From: an uncultured Ignavibacterium sp.
GTDB lineage: Bacteria > Bacteroidota > Ignavibacteria > Ignavibacteriales > Ignavibacteriaceae
Direction: 5' to 3'
Assembly: GCA_937125135.1 (NCBI GenBank)
Contig: CAKZLD010000087.1
Coordinates: 1-45,636 of the forward strand
DNA length: 45,636 bases
The notes beneath the pieces were generated by a model, which was not told where the DNA came from, searched no databases, and worked only from the letters and a program-made list of their open reading frames with translations. A program made the translations under genes and the position numbers. Within the stretch, counting starts at the first letter, position 1, and the number at the start of each line of letters is the position of its first letter. This document shows, piece after piece, positions 28,802-38,603 of this stretch.

Positions 28802-29768
28802 ACTTAATACTATCAGTACATCTGTTAAAGACGAATTAAAAATTTTTCAGGATTTCTTCCAGGAATCAATGAAAAGTAAAGTCGGGTTAATTGACTTAAT
28901 TGCTCGATATATAATTCGTCAAAAAGGTAAAAGAATCAGACCACTGCTTGTTCTCCTCTCTGCGAAGATATCAGGCGGAATAAATGAGAGAACTTATAGA
29001 GGAGCTGTATTGGTAGAACTTTTACACACTGCCACTTTAATTCATGACGACGTAGTTGACAATGCCGAAAAAAGAAGAAACTTCTGGTCAATCAATAGAG
29101 TCTTCAAAAATAAAGTTTCTGTTTTAATGGGAGATTATCTGCTATCGAGAGGTTTGATGTTGTCTGTTGATAATAAGGATTTTGATTTTCTTGGTGTTAT
29201 TACAGATGCTGTTAAGAGGATGTCTGAAGGCGAATTACTTCAGATTCAAAAAACCAGAAAACTTGATATAAATGAAGAAACTTATTATCAGGTAATCTCT
29301 GATAAAACAGCTTCACTTATTGAAACCTGTTGTACTATTGGTGCAATGAGTGCAACAGATAATCAGGAATATTTGAATGCACTGAAAACATTCGGGCATA
29401 ATCTCGGTATGTCATTTCAAATTCGAGATGATATATTGGATTATGAGGGACAAAGCTTTTTAATGGGTAAACCTATTGGTGGCGATATAAAAGAAAAGAA
29501 AATTACATTACCTTTAATTCATAGTCTTAGCAGAGTTTCAAAGGCAGAAGCAGATAACTTAAAAAAGAAGCTGAAAAACAAGAATGATAAATCAACTGTA
29601 AAAGAAGTAATTGAATTCGTACGAAATAATAGTGGAATTGAATATGCTTACAATGTTTCCTTAGAATTTGCCCAAAAAGCTAAAGATTCATTAAAAATCT
29701 TTAAAGATTCAGAAACAAAGATTGCACTCGAATCTCTGATTGACTTTGTTACGGAGAGAAAGAACTAA
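28788..29768 (+). CDS. Polyprenyl synthetase family protein
   Basis: GKRIRPLLVLLSAK; LLHTATLIHDDVVDNAEKRR; ALMGDYLL-like VLMGDYLLSRGL; FQIRDDILDYEG; KPIGGDIKEKKITLPLI. Confidence 0.94.
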   Translation: MLNNRLNTISTSVKDELKIFQDFFQESMKSKVGLIDLIARYIIRQKGKRIRPLLVLLSAKISGGINERTYRGAVLVELLHTATLIHDDVVDNAEKRRNFWSINRVFKNKVSVLMGDYLLSRGLMLSVDNKDFDFLGVITDAVKRMSEGELLQIQKTRKLDINEETYYQVISDKTASLIETCCTIGAMSATDNQEYLNALKTFGHNLGMSFQIRDDILDYEGQSFLMGKPIGGDIKEKKITLPLIHSLSRVSKAEADNLKKKLKNKNDKSTVKEVIEFVRNNSGIEYAYNVSLEFAQKAKDSLKIFKDSETKIALESLIDFVTERKN

Positions 29769-30250
29769 TTGTGATTTAAATTTTCTTTATAATTAAATCC
29801 CTTTAATGGTTCTCTCAATGTAAGTACAGGACAAGGAGCTTTTCTCACAACTTTTTCAGCGGTGCTGCCGAATAGTATATGCTCAACTCCAGAATGTCCG
29901 TGTGTAGCAATTATAATCATATCAACATCTAACTCAGAAGCAGCTTGTATTATTTCTACAAAAGGTTTTCCTGTTTTGATGACAATTTGGAATTTAATTT
30001 CAGGATGGATTTCATTTTTTGCCAGTTTTTGTAATTCTTCCTGAGCTCTTTTATCTAATTCAATATCAATAGTTGGAATTGCAATTTGTCCCATACTAAA
30101 ATCTGGTGGATAAACCATCGGTTCAACAACATATATCAAAATAATTTCTGCATTAAAATATTTAGCGAACTCCTGAGCGTATTTAAGAGCGCTTTTTGAA
30201 TAGTCCGAGAAATCAATCGGAACTAGAATCTTTTTGATATTCAATTTCAT
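29765..30250 (-). CDS. Universal stress protein (UspA family)
   Basis: KKILVPIDFSDYSKSALKYAQEFAKYFNAEIILIYVVEP; DMIIIATHGHSGVEHILFGSTAEKVVRKAPCPVLTLR. Confidence 0.94.
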   Translation of the reverse strand: MKLNIKKILVPIDFSDYSKSALKYAQEFAKYFNAEIILIYVVEPMVYPPDFSMGQIAIPTIDIELDKRAQEELQKLAKNEIHPEIKFQIVIKTGKPFVEIIQAASELDVDMIIIATHGHSGVEHILFGSTAEKVVRKAPCPVLTLREPLKGFNYKENLNHN

Positions 30251-30791
30251 ATTGTAATCCTTTCTGTGTTTTTATTAGAAGGGATAGATAATCTTCATTA
30301 ATGTTTCTTAATCTCTCAGCAAGAATTAACGAAATCCCCTGCAATATTTTAATACCTCTTTTCGGATATTTTTCGATAAATTCATCGAGGTCTGGTTTGA
30401 AGAGAACAGAGACTCTGCAATTAGTTTTTGCAATAGCAGATGCGGATCTTTTTTCGTTATCTATTAAAGCTAATTCACCGAAAAAATCTCCTTTGCCTAA
30501 ATTTGCAAGAATCAACTCAGTTTTGTCATTGAATTTTCTTTTTATCTCAACTTCGCCATCACGGATCAAGTATAATCCAATCCCAACATCACCCTGAAGA
30601 AAAATGAATTCACCGGGAACATAAGTTCTATTATGAGTAATTTCAAGAAGTTCATTAAGTTCTTTTTTACTTAGAAAATTAAAAATCGGAATATGTTTTA
30701 TAGATTTTCTTAAGTCATCTCTTTCAGTAGGAGAGTTGAATAAATTAGTCCAAAAACTTGTTCGATAATTTTGTTGATTATTATTATCCAT
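30213..30791 (-). CDS. Stand-alone cyclic nucleotide-binding domain protein
   Basis: PGEFIFLQGDVGIGLYLIRDGEVEI; GKGDFFGELALIDNEKRSASAIAKTNCRVSVL; no HTH after the domain. Confidence 0.88.
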   Translation of the reverse strand: MDNNNQQNYRTSFWTNLFNSPTERDDLRKSIKHIPIFNFLSKKELNELLEITHNRTYVPGEFIFLQGDVGIGLYLIRDGEVEIKRKFNDKTELILANLGKGDFFGELALIDNEKRSASAIAKTNCRVSVLFKPDLDEFIEKYPKRGIKILQGISLILAERLRNINEDYLSLLIKTQKGLQYEIEYQKDSSSD

Positions 30792-30798
30792 TTTTACC

Positions 30799-31563
30799 TC
30801 AATTAAAAATACCTGATTCAGCTATCCGCCAAATTTTTTGACACGGAAATTTATTTTCATAAAGAGCTCTTCCGATAATTACAGAGTCAATACCTTCACT
30901 TAAGTAATTTTGGATATTCTGCAAATCTCGATAACCTGATACTCCACCAGAGTGAGTAACTTTTCTTTCAGTAACTCTTGCAACGTTCAGTGAGTAGTCC
31001 AGATTGATGCCTTGCATCAATCCATTTTTCGTAACATCTGTAACTATAAATCTTTCAACGCCAATTTCGGTGAGTCTTTTGGCGAAGTCAATATAATTCA
31101 CATCAGTTTTTATTCTTCTGCTTCTGATACAAATAAAATCATCAATTATGTCTAAGGAAGAAACTATTTTAGTCGGTCCATACCTTTCAAGAATTTTTAT
31201 AAAAGTAGGTAAATCTTCAACTGCTAAGGTACCTAAAGCTAATCGATGAACTCCGATATTAAATAATTCCTCAGCATCATTCATATTTCTAACTCCACCA
31301 GCAAACTCAACGGGAATAATTACAGAATTACAAATCTGTTCAACGAGCGAAAAATTTTTCTTCGATTCCTGTTGAGAGCAATCAAAATCAACTATATGAA
31401 GAAGTTTTGCATTTTCTGTTCTCCAGATTAAAGCCATCTCGACAGGATCATCACCATATTCAATGCATTCAAGCTCAGGAATTTCTTTAACTATTCGAAC
31501 AATTTTTCCATCCTTGATATCAATAGAAGGAATGATAAGTAAATTTTTCTGTATGTTTTTCAT
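30799..31563 (-). CDS. HisA/HisF-family (HisA-like) TIM-barrel protein
   Basis: IIPSIDIKDGKIVRI; LLHIVDFD; IPVEFAGGVRN; IVSSLDI; FIVTDVTKNGLMQGINLD; THSGGVSGYRDLQNI; SVIIGRALYENKF. Confidence 0.8.
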   Translation of the reverse strand: MKNIQKNLLIIPSIDIKDGKIVRIVKEIPELECIEYGDDPVEMALIWRTENAKLLHIVDFDCSQQESKKNFSLVEQICNSVIIPVEFAGGVRNMNDAEELFNIGVHRLALGTLAVEDLPTFIKILERYGPTKIVSSLDIIDDFICIRSRRIKTDVNYIDFAKRLTEIGVERFIVTDVTKNGLMQGINLDYSLNVARVTERKVTHSGGVSGYRDLQNIQNYLSEGIDSVIIGRALYENKFPCQKIWRIAESGIFN

Positions 31564-31659
31564 AGTCTAACTAATCTTTGTTTGAAAATTAATACACTTA
31601 TACTTAAAAGGAAACATAATTGTTTATTTCAGGTGAGTTTATTAGTAAGTATGAAATCA

Positions 31660-31691
31660 CTTGCATTGAGATTATAGCATTTATATTTTTG
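31660..31691 (+). promoter_or_regulatory. Possible promoter upstream of the greA leader hairpin
   Basis: CTTG (31660-31663), 20-nt spacer, TATTTTTG (31684-31691), resembling TTTG-N19-TAnnTTTG. Confidence 0.3.
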
Positions 31692-31695
31692 GACA

Positions 31696-31735
31696 GCCAC
31701 TGTGAAGAATTTTCTACGCGGTGGCAATTTTTTTT
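31696..31735 (+). terminator. Intrinsic terminator-like hairpin in the greA leader
   Basis: GCCACTGTG (31696-31704) pairs with CGCGGTGGC (31717-31725) including G-U wobbles, followed by AA and a long T run; about 30 nt before the greA ATG. Confidence 0.75.
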
Positions 31736-31764
31736 AACTAATCCATAAAAAAATATAGGTGTTT

Positions 31765-32241
31765 ATGAACGGTCAGGGTTTTGTCTATCTAACAAGAGAA
31801 AGATTACTGGAGTTAGAAAAACAACTTCAGGAAATGAAAACCAACGGAAGAAAAGAAATTGCGCGCAAGATCGCAGAGGCAAGGTCTCACGGAGACTTGT
31901 CCGAAAATGCAGAATATGATGCCGCAAAAGAAGAGCAGGGATTGTTTGAGTTAAAAATTAGTAAGCTCGAAGATATTCTCTCACGAGCAACTGTAATTGA
32001 TACATCAAAGTTGCCTAATGATGAAGTTCACATTCTTTCTGTTGTTAAAATTAAAAATCTGAAGACTAATAAAATTTTTCAATATACACTTGTCTCACCG
32101 GAAGAAGCGGATTTTCAAGCAGGAAAGATTTCTATATCATCTCCGGTTGGTCAAGGATTGATGGGTTGTAAAGTCGGGCAAAAGGTTGAAATCAAAGCTC
32201 CTGCAGGTATTTTACATTTTGAAATTTTAGAAATTACTTAA
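31765..32241 (+). CDS. greA: Transcription elongation factor GreA
   Basis: YLTRERLLELEKQLQEMKTNGRKEIARKIAEARSHGDLSENAEYDAAKEEQG; ISSPVGQGLMGCKVGQKVEIKAPAG. Confidence 0.96.
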   Translation: MNGQGFVYLTRERLLELEKQLQEMKTNGRKEIARKIAEARSHGDLSENAEYDAAKEEQGLFELKISKLEDILSRATVIDTSKLPNDEVHILSVVKIKNLKTNKIFQYTLVSPEEADFQAGKISISSPVGQGLMGCKVGQKVEIKAPAGILHFEILEIT

Positions 32242-32249
32242 ATATTCAA

Positions 32250-33341
32250 TTGAATGATGAAACTTACATAAAATTATGCATTGAACTTGCTAAACGAGCA
32301 GTTGGATTTGTAAGTCCCAATCCGCTTGTTGGTTGTGTTATTGTAAAAAATAATAAAATTATTGGAGCCGGATTTCATCAGAAATATGGAGATAATCACG
32401 CTGAAGTAAATGCAATAAATTCAGCAAAAGAATCATTAAAAGATTCAACATTATATGTAAACCTTGAACCATGTGCACACTTCGGAAATACCCCTCCTTG
32501 CACAGAAGTAATTATAAAAAGTGGAATCAAAAAAGTTGTTGTTGGGACAGTGGATCCAAATCCACTCGTGCAAGGAAATGGTATAAAAATTCTGAAACAA
32601 TCAGGCATTGATATAAAAGTGGGAGTATTGGAAAAAGAATGTTATGAATTAAATAAATTCTTTTTCAAGTTTATCCAAAAAAAAGTTCCATTCATTACAT
32701 TAAAAATTGCCCAAACTTTAGATGGTTTTATTGCTGATAAATTTTATAACTCTAAATGGATTTCATCAATTTCCTCTAGGAAAATTGTTCATTCAATGAG
32801 AGCGCAATATGATGCAGTCTTAGTTGGTGTTAATACTGCTAATTTAGATAACCCTTTGCTTAATGTAAGGTTTGGTGAAGGCAGAAATCCAATAAGAATA
32901 GTTCTCGACACAGATTTGAAAATTGATAAATCAATCAAACTGATAACTAAAAACTTCGATAAGAAGACAATTGTTTTTTGCTCGGAAGAAGCAAAGAATA
33001 ATAAAAAAAATAAAGTAAAAAATCTTATGTCAAATGGAGTTGATGTAATCTCTGTTGATGAATTAAAGGGTGGTTTGGATTTAAATCAGATAATGAAAAT
33101 TTTAAGTAGGAAAAACATTACTTCAGTTTTAGTCGAAGGTGGAGCAAGAATATTTTCATCTTTTATTCAAAAAAAATTATGGGATGAGATTAACATTTTC
33201 ATTGCACCGAAAATTTTAGGAAAAGGACTTACTGCATTTTCAAATTTAGGATCAGGTAAAATTGATGACGTTTATGAATTCAAAAATGTGAATATAGAAA
33301 AAGTTAATAATGATACTTTAATAACAATTAGTAAGAACTAA
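32250..33341 (+). CDS. ribD: Bifunctional riboflavin biosynthesis deaminase/reductase
   Basis: GFVSPNPLVGCVIVKNNKIIGAGFHQKYGDNHAEVNAI; LYVNLEPCAHFGNTPPCTEVII; reductase part SLLVEGGA-like SVLVEGGARIFSSFI. TTG start. Confidence 0.96.
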   Translation: MNDETYIKLCIELAKRAVGFVSPNPLVGCVIVKNNKIIGAGFHQKYGDNHAEVNAINSAKESLKDSTLYVNLEPCAHFGNTPPCTEVIIKSGIKKVVVGTVDPNPLVQGNGIKILKQSGIDIKVGVLEKECYELNKFFFKFIQKKVPFITLKIAQTLDGFIADKFYNSKWISSISSRKIVHSMRAQYDAVLVGVNTANLDNPLLNVRFGEGRNPIRIVLDTDLKIDKSIKLITKNFDKKTIVFCSEEAKNNKKNKVKNLMSNGVDVISVDELKGGLDLNQIMKILSRKNITSVLVEGGARIFSSFIQKKLWDEINIFIAPKILGKGLTAFSNLGSGKIDDVYEFKNVNIEKVNNDTLITISKN

Positions 33342-33355
33342 AAAATGGAGATTTT

Positions 33356-33958
33356 ATGTTTACAGGATTAGTAGAAGAAAAAGGTAAATTAAAAAACAAA
33401 ATAGCAACCGGGGATGGTTTTCAATTTGAAGTTGAAGCAAGTTTAGTTTTAAGTGACTTAAATGTTGGAAACAGTATTGCAGTTAATGGTTGCTGTTTAA
33501 CAGTAGTTAAAAGAACTGAAAATTCATTCTTCGTAGATACTATTGAAGAAACTCTGAGCAAGACCAATCTCGGAGTTCTAAAACAAGGAGATTTAGTAAA
33601 TCTCGAACGTCCATTAAAAGCTGACGCAAGATTAGGAGGGCATTTTGTTCTCGGTCATGTTGACACTGTTGGTAGAGTTGAAGCAATTAAAGAACTTTCC
33701 AATAGTCATTGGATGACTTTTTCATATCCCGATAAGTTTAAGCATTTGTTAATTTATGTTGGATCGATTGCAATTGATGGTGTTAGTATGACAGTTGCTC
33801 AATTGGAAGGTAATACTTTTTCAGTTGGCATAATTCCTCACACATGGAAAGAGACAATATTTGCTGAAAAAAAAGTTGGTGACACAGTGAATCTTGAGTT
33901 CGATGTTTTGGGTAAATACGTTGAAAGAATAATGAATAATAAACCATCAAATGAATAA
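33356..33958 (+). CDS. ribE: Riboflavin synthase alpha chain
   Basis: MFTGLVEEKGKL; GNSIAVNGCCLTVV; LERPLKADARLGGHFVLGHVDTVG; IAIDGVSMTVAQL; IIPHTWKET. Confidence 0.96.
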   Translation: MFTGLVEEKGKLKNKIATGDGFQFEVEASLVLSDLNVGNSIAVNGCCLTVVKRTENSFFVDTIEETLSKTNLGVLKQGDLVNLERPLKADARLGGHFVLGHVDTVGRVEAIKELSNSHWMTFSYPDKFKHLLIYVGSIAIDGVSMTVAQLEGNTFSVGIIPHTWKETIFAEKKVGDTVNLEFDVLGKYVERIMNNKPSNE

Positions 33959-35324
33959 TAGTGCATTTAATAAAACTATTGAACAAAAGTTAATCAAATT
34001 CATTAAAGAGTATCGTTTAATTGAATCTGGTGATAATATTCTTATTTCTTTAAGTGGTGGAAGTGATTCAGTATTTCTTTTGAATTTTCTCTTTAAGTAT
34101 AAAGACAAGTATAAAATAACATTAGCTGCCTTTCACCTAAATCATTTGTTAAGAAAAGAATCTTCATCAGACCAAAGATTTTCACAACAAATTTGTTCCC
34201 AACTAAGATTACCGTTTTTCACAACTAATAAGAATGTTAAAATTTATGCTAGAAGGAATAAACTTTCTATTGAAGAAGCTGGCAGAAATCTAAGATATAA
34301 ATGCTTAAAAGAATTTGCTGATAAATATTCTTTTAATAAAATTGCCACAGCTCATAATCTTGATGATAATGCTGAGACAGTTTTATTGAACCTGATAAAA
34401 GGGAAAGGATTAAGGTCTATTTCTGGTATTCCGATTAAACACGAAAACATTATCAGACCGATTATGTGTTTAACTAAATCAGAGATAGAAAAATATCTCA
34501 GATTGAACAAAATTGATTTTGTTGAAGACCTGTCAAATCAAAGTGATATTTATGAAAGAAACTATTTAAGATTAAAAATCGTTCCTGAATTATTAAAAAA
34601 ATTCAACAAAAATCTCAGTAATTCAATTTTCCAGACTTCTAAAATTTTAGAAGGATTTTTGGAATTATTTGATAAAATTTTAATTGAAAAATATTATGAT
34701 TTAGTTAGTCTGACAGATGGAGATTTAATTCTGAAATTGAATTCATTTTATCAGGAAAACAAAATTATTCAGACAGAAATAATCCGTCGTGTTTTATTAG
34801 AAGAGCTTAAGATTGAGCCAACTTTTAAAATTATTTCTGACATACTAAATCTGGTTCGATTACAAATTGGAAAAAAGATCAGTATATCGGATGAATATCA
34901 AGTTATTAGGGAAAGAAATTTATTAAGATTTACAAAGAGCAATGAAAAAAAATCTGTTCATATCAAAGTAAGAGTTGGAAATACATATTCAATCAATAAT
35001 CAGATTATTTCAGTTAAGAAATCAAAAAAGACAATGCTTGATACTAATCCAAATAATGAATTAATTGATGCAGATAAAATTGTTGGCAACTTGATCATTA
35101 GAAACTGGAAGGAAGGAGACAGGTTCATTCCACTTGGTATGAAAGGAAGTAAAAAAGTTTCAGATTTTCTGACTGATGCTAAAATTTCTGTCAAAGAAAG
35201 AGTTTTAGTTCTTACAGATGATGAAAAAATCTTAAGTGTTATTGGTCATAGAATTGATGATAGAGTTAAAATTTCAAACGACACAAAAAATTTTTATAAA
35301 ATTGAGATAAAAAATGGAAACTGA
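33951..35324 (+). CDS. tilS: tRNA(Ile)-lysidine synthase
   Basis: ILISLSGGSDSVFLLNFL; AAFHLNHLLR; ATAHNLDDNAETVLLNLIKG; C-terminal IRNWKEGDRFIPLGMKGSKKVSDFLTDAKI. Confidence 0.95.
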   Translation: MNNSAFNKTIEQKLIKFIKEYRLIESGDNILISLSGGSDSVFLLNFLFKYKDKYKITLAAFHLNHLLRKESSSDQRFSQQICSQLRLPFFTTNKNVKIYARRNKLSIEEAGRNLRYKCLKEFADKYSFNKIATAHNLDDNAETVLLNLIKGKGLRSISGIPIKHENIIRPIMCLTKSEIEKYLRLNKIDFVEDLSNQSDIYERNYLRLKIVPELLKKFNKNLSNSIFQTSKILEGFLELFDKILIEKYYDLVSLTDGDLILKLNSFYQENKIIQTEIIRRVLLEELKIEPTFKIISDILNLVRLQIGKKISISDEYQVIRERNLLRFTKSNEKKSVHIKVRVGNTYSINNQIISVKKSKKTMLDTNPNNELIDADKIVGNLIIRNWKEGDRFIPLGMKGSKKVSDFLTDAKISVKERVLVLTDDEKILSVIGHRIDDRVKISNDTKNFYKIEIKNGN

Positions 35325-35862
35325 GAATTCAATTATTGTTAATGGTGAAAAGTTCATCTGTTATATCACTGAAGAACAAATACAAAAAAGAATTTCTGAA
35401 TTAGCTGATGAAATTTCACGAGATTATGCTGGTAAGATTCCTATTTTTATCGGTGTATTAAATGGTTCTTTTATTTTTATGGCAGATTTGTTAAAGAAAA
35501 TTTCAATTGAATCTGAAGTTGATTTTTTCAAGCTATCGAGCTATGGTGATTCAAAAATTTCATCTGGTCAGGTTAAAATGGTTAAAGATCTTAATTGTGA
35601 TCCAAATGGAAGAGATATAATTATTGTTGAAGATATTGTTGATACAGGATTATCAATAAAGTACATCGAAGAAATTTTTGAGAACTATCATCCCAATAGT
35701 ATGAGGGTAGTTACACTTCTGTTAAAGCCAGAAAGACTTAAATATGAAGTAAAAATTGATTATATTGGATTTAAGATTCCAAGCCAGTTTGTTATTGGTT
35801 ATGGACTTGATTATCAACAGAAGTATAGAAATTTGCCCTCAATTTATATTTTAAGCGAATGA
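35314..35862 (+). CDS. hpt: Hypoxanthine phosphoribosyltransferase
   Basis: [82 protein letters not shown]. Confidence 0.96.
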   Translation: METENSIIVNGEKFICYITEEQIQKRISELADEISRDYAGKIPIFIGVLNGSFIFMADLLKKISIESEVDFFKLSSYGDSKISSGQVKMVKDLNCDPNGRDIIIVEDIVDTGLSIKYIEEIFENYHPNSMRVVTLLLKPERLKYEVKIDYIGFKIPSQFVIGYGLDYQQKYRNLPSIYILSE

Positions 35863-35875
35863 TGGAGTTATTATA

Positions 35876-37948
35876 ATGGATAAAAAGTATCATAATTTTT
35901 TTAATGGAGATGATAATAAACGAGGAAATTCTCCTAAAAGAAATAATAATGAACCAAATAAGCCTGATGAAAATTTTGACTGGTCAAAAATTATTAGAAT
36001 GGTATTCGGTTGGGGTGCAGTAATTGTAGCAGCTGTTATCATTATGCAGCTTTTTCGCTCAGGTGCTGAAAATTATGTAGAAATATCTTACGGTGAATAT
36101 GAAAAATTATTAAATCAACCAGGAAAAATTCTTTCTGCAAAGGTTACCAAAAAAGATATCAATGACTATTTCTTTCAGGCAGAACTGAATTCAGAAACAA
36201 CTGTAAAAGTTGGAAATAGAGATGTCACCGTAAAAGCTATTTCAGTCTATATTCCTGAACCCTTGATTAAAGAGCAGGAGATTTTGTGGAAAGAGAAACA
36301 AATTGCCTATACTTTTGAAAAAGATTCAACAGAATGGTTGAATGTGATAATTGGCTTCCTTCCGTGGATTCTAATCATAGCTATTTGGATTATTATAATG
36401 AGAAGAATGCAAGGACAAGGCGGTGGAACAAGAGGAATATTTTCATTTGGAAAAAGTAAAGCAAAACTTATAACTCCATCAAGCAAAAGAGTAACATTTA
36501 AAGATGTTGCAGGTGCTGATGAAGCCAAATTAGAATTAGAAGAAATTATTGAGTTCTTAAAAGAACCATCTAAATTTCAAAAACTTGGTGGTAAAATTCC
36601 CCGTGGAGTTTTATTATTAGGACCTCCGGGAACAGGAAAAACTTTGTTAGCAAGAGCAGTTGCTGGTGAAGCTGGCGTTCCATTTTTTTCAATATCCGGA
36701 GCTGATTTTGTCGAGATGTTTGTCGGTGTAGGTGCAAGTAGAGTAAGAGATTTATTCGATCAAGGAAAGAAGCATGCACCTTGCATAATTTTTATTGATG
36801 AAATTGATGCAGTCGGAAGACATAGAGGAGCTGGTCTTGGCGGTGGACACGATGAAAGAGAACAAACTTTAAATCAGTTACTTGTTGAGATGGATGGATT
36901 TGAACAAAATAGCGGAGTTATAATTATTGCTGCGACTAATAGACCTGATGTTCTCGATCCTGCATTATTGAGACCAGGAAGATTTGATAGACAAGTTGTA
37001 GTTGATCGCCCTGATGTGAAAGGACGAGAGGGAATTTTAAAAGTTCATACTCGTAATATTCCGTTAAGTGAAAAAGTTAATCTGGAAATACTTGCTAAAG
37101 GCACTCCTGGATTAGCTGGAGCTGAATTAGCTAATTTAGTCAATGAAGCTGCTTTGCTTGCTGCCAGAAAAAATAAGAAAAAAGTTGAGATGAGTGATTT
37201 TGAAGAAGCAAAAGATAAAGTAATGATGGGAATGGAAAGAAAAAGTCTTATTATTTCTGAAGAGGAAAAGAAAACAACTGCATATCATGAAATAGGACAC
37301 GTTCTTGTTGCAAGAATGATTCCAGAAGCTGATCCGGTTCATAAAGTCACTATAATTCCTCGAGGCAGAGCTCTCGGAGTAACAAGTTATTTACCTATTG
37401 ATGAAAAACATACTTACTCAAAAGAATATCTTGAAGCAATGATAACATATGCATTAGGTGGAAGAGCAGCAGAGAAATTGATTTTCAATCATTTTACTAC
37501 CGGTGCAGGAAATGACATTGAAAAGGCAACTAATATTGCCAGAAAAATGGTATGTGAATGGGGAATGAGTGAAAAACTTGGCCCTCTTTCATATGGTGCT
37601 AAACAAGAGGAAATTTTCTTAGGTCGTGAAATTCAGAAACATAGAGATTACAGTGAAAAAACAGCTATTGAAATCGACGAAGAGGTTAAAAGCATAATTC
37701 GTAAAGCAGAAAATAGAGCGGAACAAATATTGAAGGATAATATCGAGTTACTTCATAAATTATCCAAAGAACTACTCGAACGAGAAATTCTTGATGCTGA
37801 AGAAATTGATTCAATTATTAAGGGGATGGAATTACCTCCGATAAAAAAATCAAAAGATAATTTGGAAGAAGAAATACCTGACCATGTGAAAAAGTTGATG
37901 GAACAACGAAATAAGAAGGAAACTCCTGCTGATAATGAATCGAATTAA
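35876..37948 (+). CDS. ftsH: ATP-dependent zinc metalloprotease FtsH
   Basis: [114 protein letters not shown]. Confidence 0.98.
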   Translation: MDKKYHNFFNGDDNKRGNSPKRNNNEPNKPDENFDWSKIIRMVFGWGAVIVAAVIIMQLFRSGAENYVEISYGEYEKLLNQPGKILSAKVTKKDINDYFFQAELNSETTVKVGNRDVTVKAISVYIPEPLIKEQEILWKEKQIAYTFEKDSTEWLNVIIGFLPWILIIAIWIIIMRRMQGQGGGTRGIFSFGKSKAKLITPSSKRVTFKDVAGADEAKLELEEIIEFLKEPSKFQKLGGKIPRGVLLLGPPGTGKTLLARAVAGEAGVPFFSISGADFVEMFVGVGASRVRDLFDQGKKHAPCIIFIDEIDAVGRHRGAGLGGGHDEREQTLNQLLVEMDGFEQNSGVIIIAATNRPDVLDPALLRPGRFDRQVVVDRPDVKGREGILKVHTRNIPLSEKVNLEILAKGTPGLAGAELANLVNEAALLAARKNKKKVEMSDFEEAKDKVMMGMERKSLIISEEEKKTTAYHEIGHVLVARMIPEADPVHKVTIIPRGRALGVTSYLPIDEKHTYSKEYLEAMITYALGGRAAEKLIFNHFTTGAGNDIEKATNIARKMVCEWGMSEKLGPLSYGAKQEEIFLGREIQKHRDYSEKTAIEIDEEVKSIIRKAENRAEQILKDNIELLHKLSKELLEREILDAEEIDSIIKGMELPPIKKSKDNLEEEIPDHVKKLMEQRNKKETPADNESN

Positions 37949-38603
37949 CGATGGCACAATTTCATACAGAGATGAATTAGTTAGGAAATTAATTCATCTC
38001 TGCTCTCTTTCAATCCCTATCATATACTATTTTATTTCAAAAGAAGATGCACTTTTAATCCTGGGTATTTTGAGCTTTTTAGCTTTGATTATTGATCTTG
38101 GAAGATACAGGTTCCCAGAATTTGGTGAGCTTTTTTATAAAATTTTTGGATTTTTATTAAGAAGACATGAAAAAGATAAAGTAAAAAAGAATCTTAATGG
38201 TGCAACTTATGTTCTACTTTCAGCTTTTCTTGGAGTGTTGATTTTTCCAAAAATCATTTTTATAAATGCTTTTGCAATTTTGATTATCAGTGATACATCG
38301 GCTGCACTTATAGGGAGAAGGTTTGGTACTAAACCATTCTTGAAAAAAAGCTTGCAGGGAACTTTGGCATTTTTTATTAGTGCAATGATCGTAATAATTA
38401 TTGCACCAAAGTTAAATAATCAGGTGATGGAATTTTTTATTGGTTTTTGTGCTGCTTTAGTAGGTGCAATTGTTGAAAATATTTCAAATGATTTGGTTGA
38501 TGATAATTTATCTATACCTCTCACAATCGGTTTTTTAATGTGGGGTATGTATTTGATCTTTCTACCAGATTTAAGTGTAAACCTAATTAATGCACTAAGA
38601 TGA
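37935..38603 (+). CDS. Dolichol kinase/phosphatidate cytidylyltransferase-like membrane protein
   Basis: [77 protein letters not shown]. Confidence 0.78.
   Translation: MNRINDGTISYRDELVRKLIHLCSLSIPIIYYFISKEDALLILGILSFLALIIDLGRYRFPEFGELFYKIFGFLLRRHEKDKVKKNLNGATYVLLSAFLGVLIFPKIIFINAFAILIISDTSAALIGRRFGTKPFLKKSLQGTLAFFISAMIVIIIAPKLNNQVMEFFIGFCAALVGAIVENISNDLVDDNLSIPLTIGFLMWGMYLIFLPDLSVNLINALR

Noticed and set aside
32242-32260. FMN riboswitch before ribD
   Set aside because: Only about 8 nt separate greA and ribD, so there is no room for an aptamer.
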